Shown piece after piece: positions 24,232 through 35,032 of a stretch of DNA of 64,000 nt. Within the stretch, counting starts at the first letter, position 1. Every line of letters begins with the position of its first letter. Origin of the DNA: Pilatotrama ljubarskyi (taxonomy: Eukaryota > Basidiomycota > Agaricomycetes > Polyporales > Polyporaceae); contig MU277746.1 of the NCBI GenBank assembly GCA_022385805.1, positions 1 through 64,000 on the forward strand, read 5' to 3'. Below the pieces are notes generated by a model. It was given only the letters and a program-made list of their open reading frames with translations. It was not told the DNA's origin and searched no databases. Position numbers and translations under genes: made by a program.

Positions 24232-25378
24232 ATGATCTTCTGTCCTCTCCCCGGCACGTACGTTGTCGCCCAGATCGACCTGCAAGCAACATTCGCCGAG
24301 CTAGACGATCCCACAACATTCAAGTTCGCTGTTGCTGCTCACATCGAGCCCCGAAATTACCTCGTTCACCTGCACACGGGGTGTTCAGAATCATCTCATC
24401 TGCAACACAAACGCGACGACTCACCAGAGTTCAGCCTCTGCAGCTTCCTTGCCCACGAGCCGGGCCTACAAGTACCTGGCGTACTTGGTAGGCCCGGATC
24501 CCCGTCCGGACGAGCCCGAGAACTTCATCACATCCGATATGTGCATCCCAGTCTATCCGAACACAAGCCGCCCTATAAAACGTGAGCCCGTGCGACCCAA
24601 CAAGCCATTCCCTTATGTAAACTGCTCGCACTGGGTGGGATCGGATATGGAGCGCAAAGTGGGTGTCTTCGAGGGAGATTATCCGGAGGAGCTATCTGTT
24701 AAGCTACCGCCTCGTTAACACATCGACATGGAGTCGTATTGCGGGAAAGACCTTACAAGAAGCCACCAAGCAAAGATGGCCCAGTCACCACAGCCAGAGG
24801 TGAGCGCACTAGAAGTGCCGGCCTTCCGTATTGCTGACAATACATCACTGACAGGGAAGGGCTGCGCAAGACGATCCCGACGAAAACCCCCTTGATTCGT
24901 CTCCGGATGCGACATCGCTCGCGCAGGTTTCAGAGCCGTCTGAATGCTCCTTCGGCGATCTTGAGTGGATCGACATCTTCGGGTTCGAGCCCCGAGACGG
25001 CGACGAGCTACTGCCTGTCGTCAGGGTCTGGCTGGACATCGCGGGACACTTCTCCGACAAAGACATACCGAGCCCACGCGGGTTTGTGGAGGAATCAGAG
25101 GCCATCCTCGTGCGCATCCGACACGTGCTTACTCCCTCGATGCTGCCTAGTGTGATTCGTGCATCGAGGGCGCGCCGAGCAGTGAATACGAAAAAGAAGC
25201 ACGCAGGAGCAACCCCCCGCTCCAGATGGGGCGCTAGAGTTCGCGGACTCAGAGACGATGGTAAGCACACTCCATCTATGCGCTGCACCTCAACAGCACC
25301 GTGCTCATCGTGTCCCTTCGCCGATGCACAGCTCGCACTATTCTGTCAGGAATCCGTCTTTTCCTCTGCTTGGAATAA
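24232..25378 (+). pseudogene. family A copy A4, broken by a frameshift and a stop
   Basis: Closest to A3, with the same opening (PLPGTYVVAQIDLQATFAEL) and core (ENFITSDMCIPVYPN, NCSHW). Two lesions are clear against A3. The frame shifts near 24467 between LQLPCPRAGP and YKYLAYLVG, consistent with loss of one base. A TAA at about 24716 interrupts the stretch that reads LPPNEH in A3 (here LPPR, then stop). Beyond these the homology continues through the second block (IDIFGFEPRDGDELLPVVR, DIPSPRGFVEESEAIL) and a last exon ending TILSGIRLFLCLE, with plausible splice sites still in place. The decay is therefore recent. A tRNA-Ile follows 396 bp downstream on the same strand. Confidence 0.85.
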
Positions 25379-25773
25379 CTTCTTGGGTACGTACCTTACC
25401 ACTACTGCATCGAGAGGCTCCATAATCCTGGGTGTAGACACCCACCTAATTCGATGGCATGAGATACACCTAACAGTTCCCTCGTGGGACGAAGGGTCAT
25501 ACTGTACTTACCAGGGACTCTGCCAGTGAAGTCTGCCCCGCATTGCACGGCGCGAATGCTGCTGCAGCTCGGAGTATCTGCCACTTCTTGCAGTACGTGC
25601 AAAGGGTTACCGTAGATGACAAGGTGCCAACGGCCGCAACGTTGTACTTCAGTGTCCGGAATGACTGCTTTTCGAGGAGAGATGGTAGTGCATGCTACCA
25701 CCAGTACTAATAAGCGGTTTGAGGTTCACCGTGCAGACAAGTGGTAGGGTGCTATTACCAAGCTAACGCACAT
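25379..25773. other. intergenic, no gene seen
   Basis: Flank between the A4 pseudogene and the tRNA-Ile. Nothing recognisable. Confidence 0.5.
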
Positions 25774-25847
25774 GGCCGACTAGCTCAGTTGGTTAGAGCG
25801 TGGTGCTAATAACGCCAAGGTCGTCGGTTCGCTCCCGGCGTTGGCCA
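25774..25847 (+). tRNA. tRNA-Ile (AAT), T-loop variant, possibly inactive
   Basis: 74 nt, identical to the other full copies except that the T-loop reads TTCGCTC instead of TTCGATC. This changes the near-invariant A58, which is both part of the TFIIIC B box (GGTTCGANNCC) and needed for the T54-A58 pair. The copy may therefore be transcribed or folded poorly. Confidence 0.85.
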
Positions 25848-26332
25848 GCTGTTTTGCTCCTAGCAATCAACCGCAGTGACATTCCTGGCATCAGAGTCGA
25901 CGATATCCTATAGTGCACCCTTCTTGCAAGTTGCTGATATGATAAGAAGCTTTCGCTGAGCGCCAATCGTACAGGGTAGGTGAGCGGTGCTCAGTGCATA
26001 CGGTACAGGTATAAATAGGGTGATTCTGCTGGAATAATTCTTACATCGCTTAGCATCGCTTAAGGCGAGTGGCGCCACCTGATTGGCTGGAGCCCATAAG
26101 AATTCTTACAGCAGAATCACTCTAATAAGTTGGAACTTCCCTTAGACTCGTGCAAGTCCAACGTCCCGACTGGAAGTATCCCATGGGAAAAGTGAGGAAA
26201 TGGCGGAAGGAGGACCAATATTCATGCAAAGATGATACCGTCCGTCTACATAACACAGTGGCTTCTCCTCTGCACTAGCTTGCCGCCGTACAATGACAGG
26301 GAACCTGCAACTCCCGAGAGGCAGCAAAAAGC
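25848..26332. other. spacer between two tRNA-Ile genes, holding a MITE-like element
   Basis: The spacer separates two oppositely oriented tRNA-Ile genes. Its only structured feature is the inverted-repeat element at 26017-26123. The rest holds no gene. Confidence 0.5.
26017..26123. mobile_element. MITE-like inverted-repeat element (candidate)
   Basis: About 107 bp bounded by 15-bp near-perfect terminal inverted repeats: AGGGTGATTCTGCTG at 26017-26031 and its complement with one mismatch at 26109-26123. The flanks are AT-rich (AAAT / AATAA), compatible with a short target duplication. Inner AATTCTTACA copies also occur near both ends. There is no coding capacity. A non-autonomous DNA transposon is the simplest reading; a chance hairpin cannot be excluded from one copy. 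Confidence 0.5.
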
Positions 26333-26406
26333 TGGCCAACGCCGGGATCGAACCGACGACCTTGGCGTTATTAGCACCACGCTCTAACCAACTGAGCTAG
26401 TCGGCC
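26333..26406 (-). tRNA. tRNA-Ile (AAT anticodon)
   Basis: 74-nt standard copy with acceptor GGCCGAC/GTTGGCC, anticodon loop CTAATAA and T-loop TTCGATC. It lies 171 bp downstream of the A5 fragment on the same strand. Confidence 0.94.
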
Positions 26407-26576
26407 GTGAAGCGTGCAGCGTTGAGTGCGCTTACAGCGGTAACTTTAGTCGAAGGGTGTCAGAACGTCGACCGAGTTACTCGACTCGAATCCACTTATA
26501 CTTATTCGAGCTCGGGGTCTGTCAGTCCGCGGCCTTGCAGGTAAATATATCTGCATGTATCAATACTCTATGTGGT

Positions 26577-27116
26577 TTAGGGCCAGACAGGAATGTATGG
26601 GATCCCAACACAGCCAGCTATGCGCATCGCGACCGATCTGACATTCATACCACGCAGCTTGCGTAGCAGTTTAAGTGAACGAAGATCTGCAGGTCGAGTT
26701 TGCACAGTAAGCCCGAACGAAAAATAGATCCGTATAATCACGACGATTAAGCCCACAGCGGCGTCTGGGCTTTTGACTGCGTGGATCGAAATGCTCGATA
26801 CGCTCCCCGGAGGGCCCGGGCGCAGGCCATTTGACACCGTGACGCGGCTGTTCGGGCGAGGCGTGAAGAGCCGCATATGCGCCAGTGCGCGCCTCCTGTA
26901 TGATCCTGCCGGACACTCTGGCGAGCATCTGCTGGATGCGACACAAAACAGTTGACTCAACTTCACGATGGCTTCCCGTTCTAGGAGGAATCCAAGAGGG
27001 CAGGGAATGTCTTCTTCCTTCAGGTGATCTTCCAGGTCAAGCCATAGGTCTACGAGAGGTTGCAGAGCGACGTCTTGGTCCGGACCTGCAAAGATGTTCA
27101 TGGCCATGGCCCATGA
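26577..27116 (-). pseudogene. family A copy A5, 5'-truncated fragment
   Basis: Only the 3' half of a family A gene survives: AMNIFAGPDQDVALQPLVDL, WLDLEDHLKEEDIPCPLGF, then IIQEARTGAYAAL and the last exon LRSLKLLRKLRG ending IPYIPVWP. It is most like A6 (AMNIFGAPDQDVACVPLVDL; MPYVPVWP). The opening, the ITSDMC core and the NCYHW motif are absent upstream. The splice donor after the second block has changed to GTTGAG. A truncated duplicate is the best reading. Confidence 0.8.
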
Positions 27117-28369
27117 GTACACCGACTTCGTCGTGCACCGATCGTGACTCGTGGCTCGAAGTCGTGCAACAGTAGCTGCTCCCATCGGATCTAAGTATAG
27201 GCTAGATCAGAAGAAGAGCGATCGCGAGCCTGTGAGACGACCAATACGCAGAACTAGTCGCAGGAAATCGCAGACGCACTTCCTTGGCCACAAACGGAGT
27301 GATGAGACTTGTACTCCAGCGATACTAAACGGGCTGAGAAAGGTCAATTGTCGCGAGTTGGTAGTATCTGGGGGTTCGGGCTCTGCGAGGAGAACGGGCT
27401 TGGCCGCGGCGCTCGCGACGGAAATGCCGACAGGCGCGGACGGGCGACGGCAGCTGGACAGCGGGCCGATTGCACTTGAAGACGCCGAACGGTCTCAGCG
27501 CTCTGGTCCGAGTCGGACCACACAATGATGAAGACCTCCAGTTCTACCGAGTGGTCTAGCAAAGTCGGCACATCTGCTCGAGTTTACGTTCGCTATTTCA
27601 TCTAGAGGTCGTCCTCCTCTGACCCACCCCGCGTGTCCTGCTTCCGGAGGACATGCGCGGTGTGCTGTCGGTGCCTAGCGGTATTCTGAACGTACTTGTG
27701 ATGGGTACGCCTTCAATCGAGCTTCCCTTCGTCGCAATATCCTAAACAATCAGACATTCACAAGGGGGATGATAGGGGAGGCATGCAGGCCCTATTCTAG
27801 TGTGAGGTGCCGTACCACTCTCGGTCAGCATCTATGCCCACACGGGATCGCCGGTGGTGCAGTCAGCCTTCACACCATTGGCACTAGCACCCCTGCAATC
27901 TCCGTAGATCTCCTCGAGCTCAACAGGCCTCAATTGGTACAAGCAACGAACCTCCTGCGCTCGCGTGCACCGCAATCCCGCATGACCTTCGAAAGCGACA
28001 AGTCCTGTGAAGCCTTCCCACATTTCGTTGGCCTATTATAAGCCGACGATCAGCCGACTAGAGTGCTCCCCTCGGTGCTCACCCAGACTCGAGGGCGGAT
28101 GACCGTACACGCCCGCCCGCGACGTCACGCGCTCGCTCTGCTACAGGTACGTACTCCTCCCTGGCGTGTTCGTAATGCGTCCGGAACCCGTCTGGTTTCA
28201 GAAAACGTAGGAATCCAGGTCACGAACGCGCATCGTACGGCGCGCGGACGTGAAATGCTCGTCGATTGGTGGTGATGGAGCGGCCCAGCGAGCGGGCCGA
28301 CGCACACTATAAAACCCAAGGCGACGCTCGAGGTAGACGACGAGCTCGCCCTCGCTTCTCAAATACGTC
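27117..28369. other. intergenic; xylanase promoter at right end
   Basis: 1.25 kb with no supported gene. The right end carries the TATA box of the xylanase gene. Confidence 0.5.
28308..28314 (+). promoter_or_regulatory. TATA box of the GH10 xylanase gene
   Basis: TATAAAA, 56 bp before the ATG at 28370, within a typical ACTATAAAACCC context. Confidence 0.7.
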
Positions 28370-29853
28370 ATGTCGTCTCTGCTAAGTCTAGTTGCGACTA
28401 CTGCGCTCGTCTGCGGCGTCCTTGCTTCGCCGGCTACGTCTGACGCCAGTACCTTCCACCCGATACCCGGCTTGAACGTCGCAGCGAAGAGCGCCAGGAA
28501 ACTGTACTTCGGGACAGCGACCAACAGCGAGCAGTGGAACGACACAACGTACTTCAACATTCTGAAGAACAATGCTGAATTCGGACAGGTGACGCCTGCG
28601 AACGTCATGAAGTGGGTGCGTTGTAGTCGTCCCGAGATCTAGCGTGTTCAGCCGACACTGAGTGTGGGTTGTTGATAAGTTCGCGACCGAACCCGAAGAG
28701 GGCGTCTTCACGTTCCAGGATGGAGACATCATAGCCGACTTCACTGAGAGGACCGGTAAATTACTACGAGGCCACAATTGTGTCTGGCACAATCAGCTCC
28801 CGGACTGGCTAGAGAACGGCACGTTCAGCCCGTCGGAACTCGCATTCATCGTCAGTCGGCATTGCTTCAACCTCGTCAGTCATTATAAGGGACATGTGTA
28901 AGTCTCGTACGATTGAGCTTGACGACGCAAATGGCGCTGATGAATCACGTTGCAGATGTACGTACTAGCTCGCGCTTCATGGTTTTCTGCACCTCAGCTG
29001 AACCGATGTGGTGTCTCATCGCATACAGACAGCTGGGATGTCATCAACGGTGAGCTCGCTTCAACCTTCACCAGACGACGATACTGACACAATTTCTCAG
29101 AGGCATTCAATGACGACGGGACGTTCCGGTCAGACATTTTCTTCAACACTCTGAACACGACCTACATCCCACTCGCGCTCTATGCGGCACGCGCAGCTGA
29201 CCCGAAGGCGAAGCTGTACATCAACGACTTCAATATCGAAGGCATAGGTGTGTCCCTACTCCCTCCCGGTTACTTTCCTGCTCCGACGTCTCTGACACTC
29301 TCTGAAGGCGCGAAAGCCACCGCGCTAAAGAACCTCATCAAATGGCTGAAGAGCGAGAACGTCCCTATCGACGGCGTTGGCCTTCAATCGCATTTCGAGG
29401 TCGGCGGCGTCCCGCCGACATTGCAGCAGAACATCGAGGAGTTTGTCGCCCTCGGCCTCGAGGTCGCGATCACGGAGCTTGACATCCGCTTCACGTCCCT
29501 CCCGCCGACAGCCGCAGGTATTGCGCAGCAAAAGAAGGACTACGAGACCGTCATCGCCGCTTGCAATGCCGTGGAAAAGTGCGTTGGGGTGACTGTGTGG
29601 GACTTCACAGACAAGGTACGTGATTCTGGCGTCTCGATGCAAGGAGTATATGGCCACTCACTTGGACGGTCATTGCAGTACTCTTGGATTCCTGGAACAT
29701 TCCCCGGGCAGGGAAGTGCGTGCCCGTGGACGGAGGTACGCTCCTCTCCTACCCGGATGCATGCTGGTACTCATCTGCCCGTGGTTGCAGGACTTCGTGA
29801 AGAAGCCCGCCTATGAGGGAATAATCGAGGGCTTCCAGACGCATGGTCACTAG
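28370..29853 (+). CDS. secreted GH10 endo-1,4-beta-xylanase
   Basis: Cleaves internal beta-1,4 links of xylan outside the cell. Eight exons total 354 codons: 28370-28615, 28680-28897, 28956-28957, 29029-29049, 29101-29247, 29308-29615, 29679-29735 and 29791-29853. Residues 1-19 form a signal peptide (LLSLVATTALVCGVLA). GH10 landmarks are KLYFGTATNSEQ, ANVMKW, RGHN with VWHNQLPDW, the acid/base Glu163 in SWDVINEAFND, LYINDFNIEG, GLQSHFEVG, the nucleophile Glu268 in ITELDIRF, and the closing KPAYEGIIEGF. No CBM1 domain is attached. The third coding exon is only 2 nt (AT): joining it between a split Val codon and the next exon restores GHVYSWDV, the usual family sequence. Without it the frame breaks. 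Confidence 0.93.
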
Positions 29854-30339
29854 TCTTTAATGGCACTGTCTGTACGGCCCAACATCACATCCTGGAGCGA
29901 CCAGACCTGCGAATGCTGTCGGACGAGTGCTTGCCGCCTCGTAGCGGGGATGGAAATGCTCAATCACCGGCGTCGACAACCCCAAGGATCAGTGAGTTCT
30001 GTGCACGACTTCACAGGGCGTACGCTTCTATCTGGAAATGACTCGTCAGGTTTCTCGGTCGATGACGTGCCCGAGCAGATCTTGCAGAAGCCGAGCGCCC
30101 TATGGCTGCAGACTCGGTACTAGCGTGCGGCTCCGGCGCCGCCGGAAGTGAGCATCGCACCTACCAGACGTGGTGACCTCCCCTTGTCCCTCAGGTGCTG
30201 TGAAGGCGGCCTACTAACGCCGCTCGGTCCTGGTGCATCCCTTCGGGGACCTGAGCAGTGCTAGTGAGCGCTGAGCGTCACGCCAAGCCGAAGTGTAGTC
30301 CAGTAGTTCGATGACAGAGCCTCGTAATCTCGTTCGTAG
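29854..30339. other. intergenic, possibly decayed 5' part of the MFS remnant
   Basis: No exon of the MFS gene can be recognised in the sequence preceding the surviving C-terminal piece. The stretch contains a GC-rich palindromic patch (GGCTCCGGCGCCGCC near 30130). Confidence 0.4.
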
Positions 30340-30649
30340 GCGTGCTTCTTGGACCAATGTACCCAATTGTCATGAACCATGCAGGGCATGTATTGCCGCC
30401 GTGGCTCCTCACTGGGTGCATCGGCTGGATCGCCGGCTTCGGCCAGGCGGGCTCTGCGTTCCTTCCGTTCCTGACCGGTGCAGTCGCGTCAAAGGCCGGT
30501 ATCAAGAGTCTCCAGCCTTTGTGAGTAGCCGTGGCTCTCGTTTTGCTCAGATTCACTGTGCTGATTTGTGTGGCAGACTGGTCTCCGTGATGGGCTTGAT
30601 GGTGGGGCTCTGGGCTCTTGTGCTCAGCAGCCCAGGCCGGACCGACTAA
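30340..30649 (+). pseudogene. MFS transporter, C-terminal remnant
   Basis: Two exon-like pieces (30340-30520 and 30577-30649) around a well-formed 56-nt intron encode VLLGPMYPIVMNHAGHVLPP, WLLTGCIGWIAGFGQAGSAF, LPFLTGAVASKAGIKSLQPL and LVSVMGLMVGLWALVL. This is the last two or three spans of a fungal MFS carrier with a normal stop. A full carrier has about 12 spans and 450 residues, and no N-terminal spans are found upstream. It is therefore a truncated relic, although its splice sites are still clean. Confidence 0.75.
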
Positions 30650-30990
30650 GTTGCGGTACTATAGTCCTGTCTGGCTCATAGGTCTTCCGCCAATTGTGTA
30701 ATTTCCTGTTCGCGCAATCAATCAGGCTGGGGCTAGGCTCATTCCGACCAAACAGTTCCCACGTCTACTCGTGGTTCCCGCGGCCGATGACATGGGGCAA
30801 AGTGCAAGTTCTGAGGAAGGCGTTGGTCGCCCTTCAACTCAAGCACATTCCCAGATGGTAACTCAGTCGCGCATGAAATTTGGAAATCCTTGCTTTGTGG
30901 CGAATATCTTCAAAAAATATTATTATCGAAAATCCCTGCAGACCATCGAGGCTGGTTACTGACGGGCGTGAGTAGGAAGGAGCAAAAGTG

Positions 30991-31078
30991 TGGACACACT
31001 GGGAATTGAACCCAGCACCCCCCGCATACCACGCAATTCGTGCTAAGCGGATGTGATAACCAACTACACCATGTGCCC
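30991..31078 (-). tRNA. tRNA-Ala (AGC) with a 14-nt intron
   Basis: Acceptor GGGCACA pairs with TGTGTCC and includes the G3-U70 pair that marks alanine tRNAs. The D-arm is GTGTAGTTGGTTATCAC and the T-arm GGGTTCAATTCCC. The anticodon loop starts TTAGCA; a 14-nt intron follows position 37, and removing it leaves a standard 74-nt tRNA. Total gene 88 nt. Confidence 0.88.
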
Positions 31079-31972
31079 GCACAAAGTAGGCGTGTTAGTC
31101 AACATGTGGGCAAGCAACGCGCGTTCCCATCGCCCCACTCGGCCCGCGCTGGTCCCATGGCCTTTCAATTGAGCTCATCTTCCCGCTCGTTGAACTTGTT
31201 ATGATGCCCGACAATACGAAGCAAAGTTGTATAGAAACCCCGTGGCCGGCTCACCTGCCCATCTAATAGGCTTGACAGCGAAGACCCGTCCGCAAGGCTG
31301 TTTACTGAGCGCCAGCAACCAATCGCGGAAGTCGTCCTGCCTGTTCATGCCTGCCACCTGTTTGCCGACTGGTGAGGGTTTGCGCCGTCCGTCTCTTTCG
31401 CACGTTACTGAGATCTTTCCGCCAAAATCTGAGCAAGTATAAACCCGGGCGGTAGGTTTGCGAAGCTCGGTGCCGAGGCTGTATGACACGAGGCTGTATC
31501 GTGGTGACGGAAGGAAGGGGGACGCGACGGGCTGGTGCCCTCGTCCACCTTCTCCTCCGCCTCCACCATTCATTTCTACACCGCCCTGACCGGTCGCGTA
31601 GGACTGAATGTGCCAGGAGGCTCCCTTCCGCGTGCTTTCTCCTATAAACCCCGACTATCCATTTACGGCAGATCCGCCAAATTGACAGCCCCTATCAACC
31701 TTAAGCCGGCCGTCCTACGACCGCCTATTCTCCCGTTGAAAGGGCAATACGCTCTCTGCATTCTCAGAACGCCTCTCTACAGTCGTTTGGACGCTCACTC
31801 TGCAAAAGCTCTGCTGAACGTGCTTCCGAGCACCCGCAGACGTCCCACCACTTGAAGCCACTGCGCTCCTGTCACCTCTTGAGCACCGCCACTGCTTACA
31901 ATAACTATCCGCCCACAAAAGGCACTGTCCTGCTTGCCCTTCGATAGGTGCTACCACGCGAGCCTGGACGAG
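31079..31972. other. promoter and 5' leader region of the FAD oxidase
   Basis: No gene is supported. Two TATAAA motifs (31438-31443 and 31643-31648) precede the oxidase start by about 530 and 330 bp. Confidence 0.45.
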
Positions 31973-34900
31973 ATGGAGCCGTCTCCTCAACTCCAACTCA
32001 GGCCGAAGCTCGTCCAGAGTCTCTCAGACGAACTGTTCGACGAATTAGCAGCCTCGGTCCAAGGACCCGTCTTGCGTCCCACTGACCCCGAGTGGGTGAG
32101 CACGACTATGAGAAACTATTCCCAACTGACAGTCACGTTCAGGTATGCTGAGCGGACCAAGACCTTCAATGGCAAACTCAAGTCCTTGTCCCGTGCGGTC
32201 GTCTCACCTCTTGATGCCCACGATGTCAGCGTCGTCGTAAGGTTCTGCGTTAAACACAACCTGTCACCCTCTGTGCGCGCAGGCGGGTACGGCATCGCTG
32301 GATGGGCCATAGCTGGCGATGTCATCATTGACATGAGTATGATGACCTACATCGACATCGAGCCTCCGAAGTCTGGCGTTGACACCGACGGCGACGTTGA
32401 ACACGACGGCGGCGAGGTCGACTGGACTCCTCTTAAGAACATGCCGGCGCCTGGCAGCAAAGGGAAAGATCGCCCTCCAGCCGCTGAAGCGTCTTCATCG
32501 GACGGGACCAGGACTGGCAAACGCCGTCGTGAGGATCGCTCGCCATCCACGGGTCCCGACGAGATGGGATCGTCGACGGGACGTGGGCCCTTCGACGGTG
32601 CCTCGTACGCGGTGGCCTCGTTCCTCCGTGGTCCGCCTCTCCCTCCGGAGCCTGGAGAGTCTACTCGACAGCCGCCCACGAACCGCCCGCGCCTACATTC
32701 TCCAGAACCTGAGCCGCCCGAGTCGGCTTCGCGTCGCCCGAGCAATCCAGGGCACGGCGAACAGCCCGAAAGTACGCCTCTGGAGGTGCCCCCGCTCACC
32801 GGAAACATGCGTCAGCTCTCAGGGGATTCTAATTCGTCCGACGAGAGTTCACGGCACTCAGCACTCGGGTTCGCTTCCGAGTACTCACGCTCCTCCTTTG
32901 CCACTACGGTCGCGTCTCCGCCCGAAGAAAAGGATGATGGTCAGGGTGCGGACACGCGTGAGCCCTTCGCATATCTATCTGCGGACACCGCTGCCTTTTC
33001 GCGGCTGCCTATGTATGGCACGGCCGATCCACTCGGGCATGGACCGAGCCCAGAGACTCCTTCAACTTTGACTACGCCTACGGCAGGTTCCTTCTTCCCG
33101 CCGGCTCAAAGCTGGCCTATACCCCCTCCAGTGGCCCCAGGAGTGCCTTCTGGTGTCAGCGCGTGGAACCCTGCCATGGGTTTCGGTGCTCTCATGTCGT
33201 CGGGCTCCTCACTCTTCCCGCTTCCAATGCCCAACGCCATGTCGCAGTCCATCATGGCCGGGACCATTCCATTTCCAGTTACAGGGCCATCCGGCTTCCC
33301 GCGGCCTTCAGGAGCAGTACCTGAGGCGAGCACTGGACACCTCGACACGATGCAGCACTTCAAGCCTGTGCACCCACACGCCTACGTCACCTTTGGTGCA
33401 GGCATGCGGCAGAAGGACATTGACCTGTACACTGCGGACCACCCTCTCGAGGGCACGAACACCGTCACCAGCGAGAAGAAGGACGCAGCTGTGCCGTATC
33501 ACGTACCAATGTGAGTGCCGAGGTGACCATGCTTGCGGTGGTTCAGGCAAACTGAATGTGGCACAGGTCCGCGCATCCAGTGGGATCCTCGATCATGCTT
33601 CTCTCGGGCTTCGGATTCATCAGCAGGATGTACGGCCTCAGCATTGATAACGTCGTCGAGATTGAGATGGTCCTTGCAGACGGGCGGATCATTATCGTCA
33701 ATGCCGAGGAGGATCCTGGTGAGCGTTCGTGCTGCGTACATGACTTCATCCAACCCTGCTTCACTCGCACTGCATGTCGCTCCATGCTGACTATCTTGAC
33801 CTTCTCCACAGAACTGTGGTGGGCCGTACGCGGCGCAGGACCAGCGTTTGGAATCGCAACGCGGTACAAGGCGCGGGCGTTCCCCGTGCCAGTTGTCTTC
33901 GCCGGCAATCTCATCTAGTAAGTCCTTTGCCCGCAGGCCGCGACCGAACGCCTACCTACGCTTGCCCCACACAGCCGTTTCCGCCGTGCGACGGCACCTT
34001 CGCTCATCAAACACTTCCGCGACTGTATCAAAAATGCGCCGCGCGAGCTGTACGCCAACGTGCTCCTCACCGCCGGACCTGCGGACAAGGACTCGCTCGT
34101 GGTGATTCAGATGTGCTACGTCGGCCCGAAGGAGAAGGGTATGGAGTATCTGCAGGCGATCTCGAGTTGGGAGGGCGAGCGCTGCCTTCTGAACGAGGTG
34201 AACGAAAAGAGCTTCCTCAACCAACAGGACAGCGTCGCGCAGGTTCTCCGCGGAAAGGGTGCGTCTTCACTTTCTGGCCCCGCCCTTTCCGAGGCTATCT
34301 GCTCGGTGGGTGCTGGACTGACTTGGGTCCGGTGACTAGCGGGAAGACAGTGGTTCCTGCGCTCCGCGCTCATCACCTCGCTCCCAGACGAGGTCATCAA
34401 CAAGACGGTCATTGAGTTCTCCGACACTCCCATAGGATGCAGTAAGTATCTTGCCTCTCCTGTACGTGGAAACGCTGCTCACTGTGGTCCATGCGCACAG
34501 CCTGGCTCTTCGAGCTCGCAGGCGGTGCCATTGCAGACTTCGAGGATAACTGTCTTCCTAAGGAGCAGCGCGAAGCGACATGGACCGTTGCAGCGCTCCA
34601 CCAATGGGACATGGGCGTCGACGACCCACGCTGCATCACCACGGCTGAGCAGGTGAGCTCTGCGGGCGCAGCTTCTCTGCGTGCGCAAAATAGAGATTGC
34701 TCATCATGTATGACTGACTTAGTGGATGGGAGGCACCATCAAGCAGGTGTCCGTAGGCGGACCATACCCGACGGTGAGTATCTCGCTACCTCCCCGCACG
34801 GCTTCGACGTAACACGGCAGGGTCACTGACTGCGCGACATCCTGTACGTCAGTTCCTGGGCAGACACGAACCGCCCACGCGCACCATGGCGTGCTACGGC

Positions 34901-35032
34901 AAGAACTGGGATCGCCTGGCGAAGCTGAAGCGCAAGTACGACCCGGACTGTCTCTTCAAGAACAACTTCTGGCCATTGGACAAGCACGGACGTCCTGTCG
35001 AGCCTCTCACGAACGAGCCGCCTTCTCCATAG
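31973..35032 (+). CDS. FAD-linked (PCMH-type) oxidoreductase with a large disordered insertion
   Basis: Eight exons (31973-33510, 33567-33718, 33812-33917, 33975-34258, 34340-34441, 34501-34652, 34723-34773, 34853-35032) give 854 residues, against about 450-550 for relatives. Residues 70-130 hold the first half of the FAD-binding fold (VSPLDAHDVSVVVRFC, VRAGGYGIAGWAIAGDVIID). About 330 residues of Pro/Ser/Glu-rich low-complexity sequence follow (roughly 131-460), and then the fold resumes with YVTFGAGMRQKDIDLY, HPVGSSIMLLSGFGFISR and LWWAVRGAGPAFGIATRY. The end has the berberine-bridge-like CYGKNWDRLAKLKRKYDPD and FKNNFWPL. The usual covalent-FAD His after the Gly loop is replaced (GGYGIAG). 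The substrate is unknown, and no signal peptide is seen. Confidence 0.88.
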
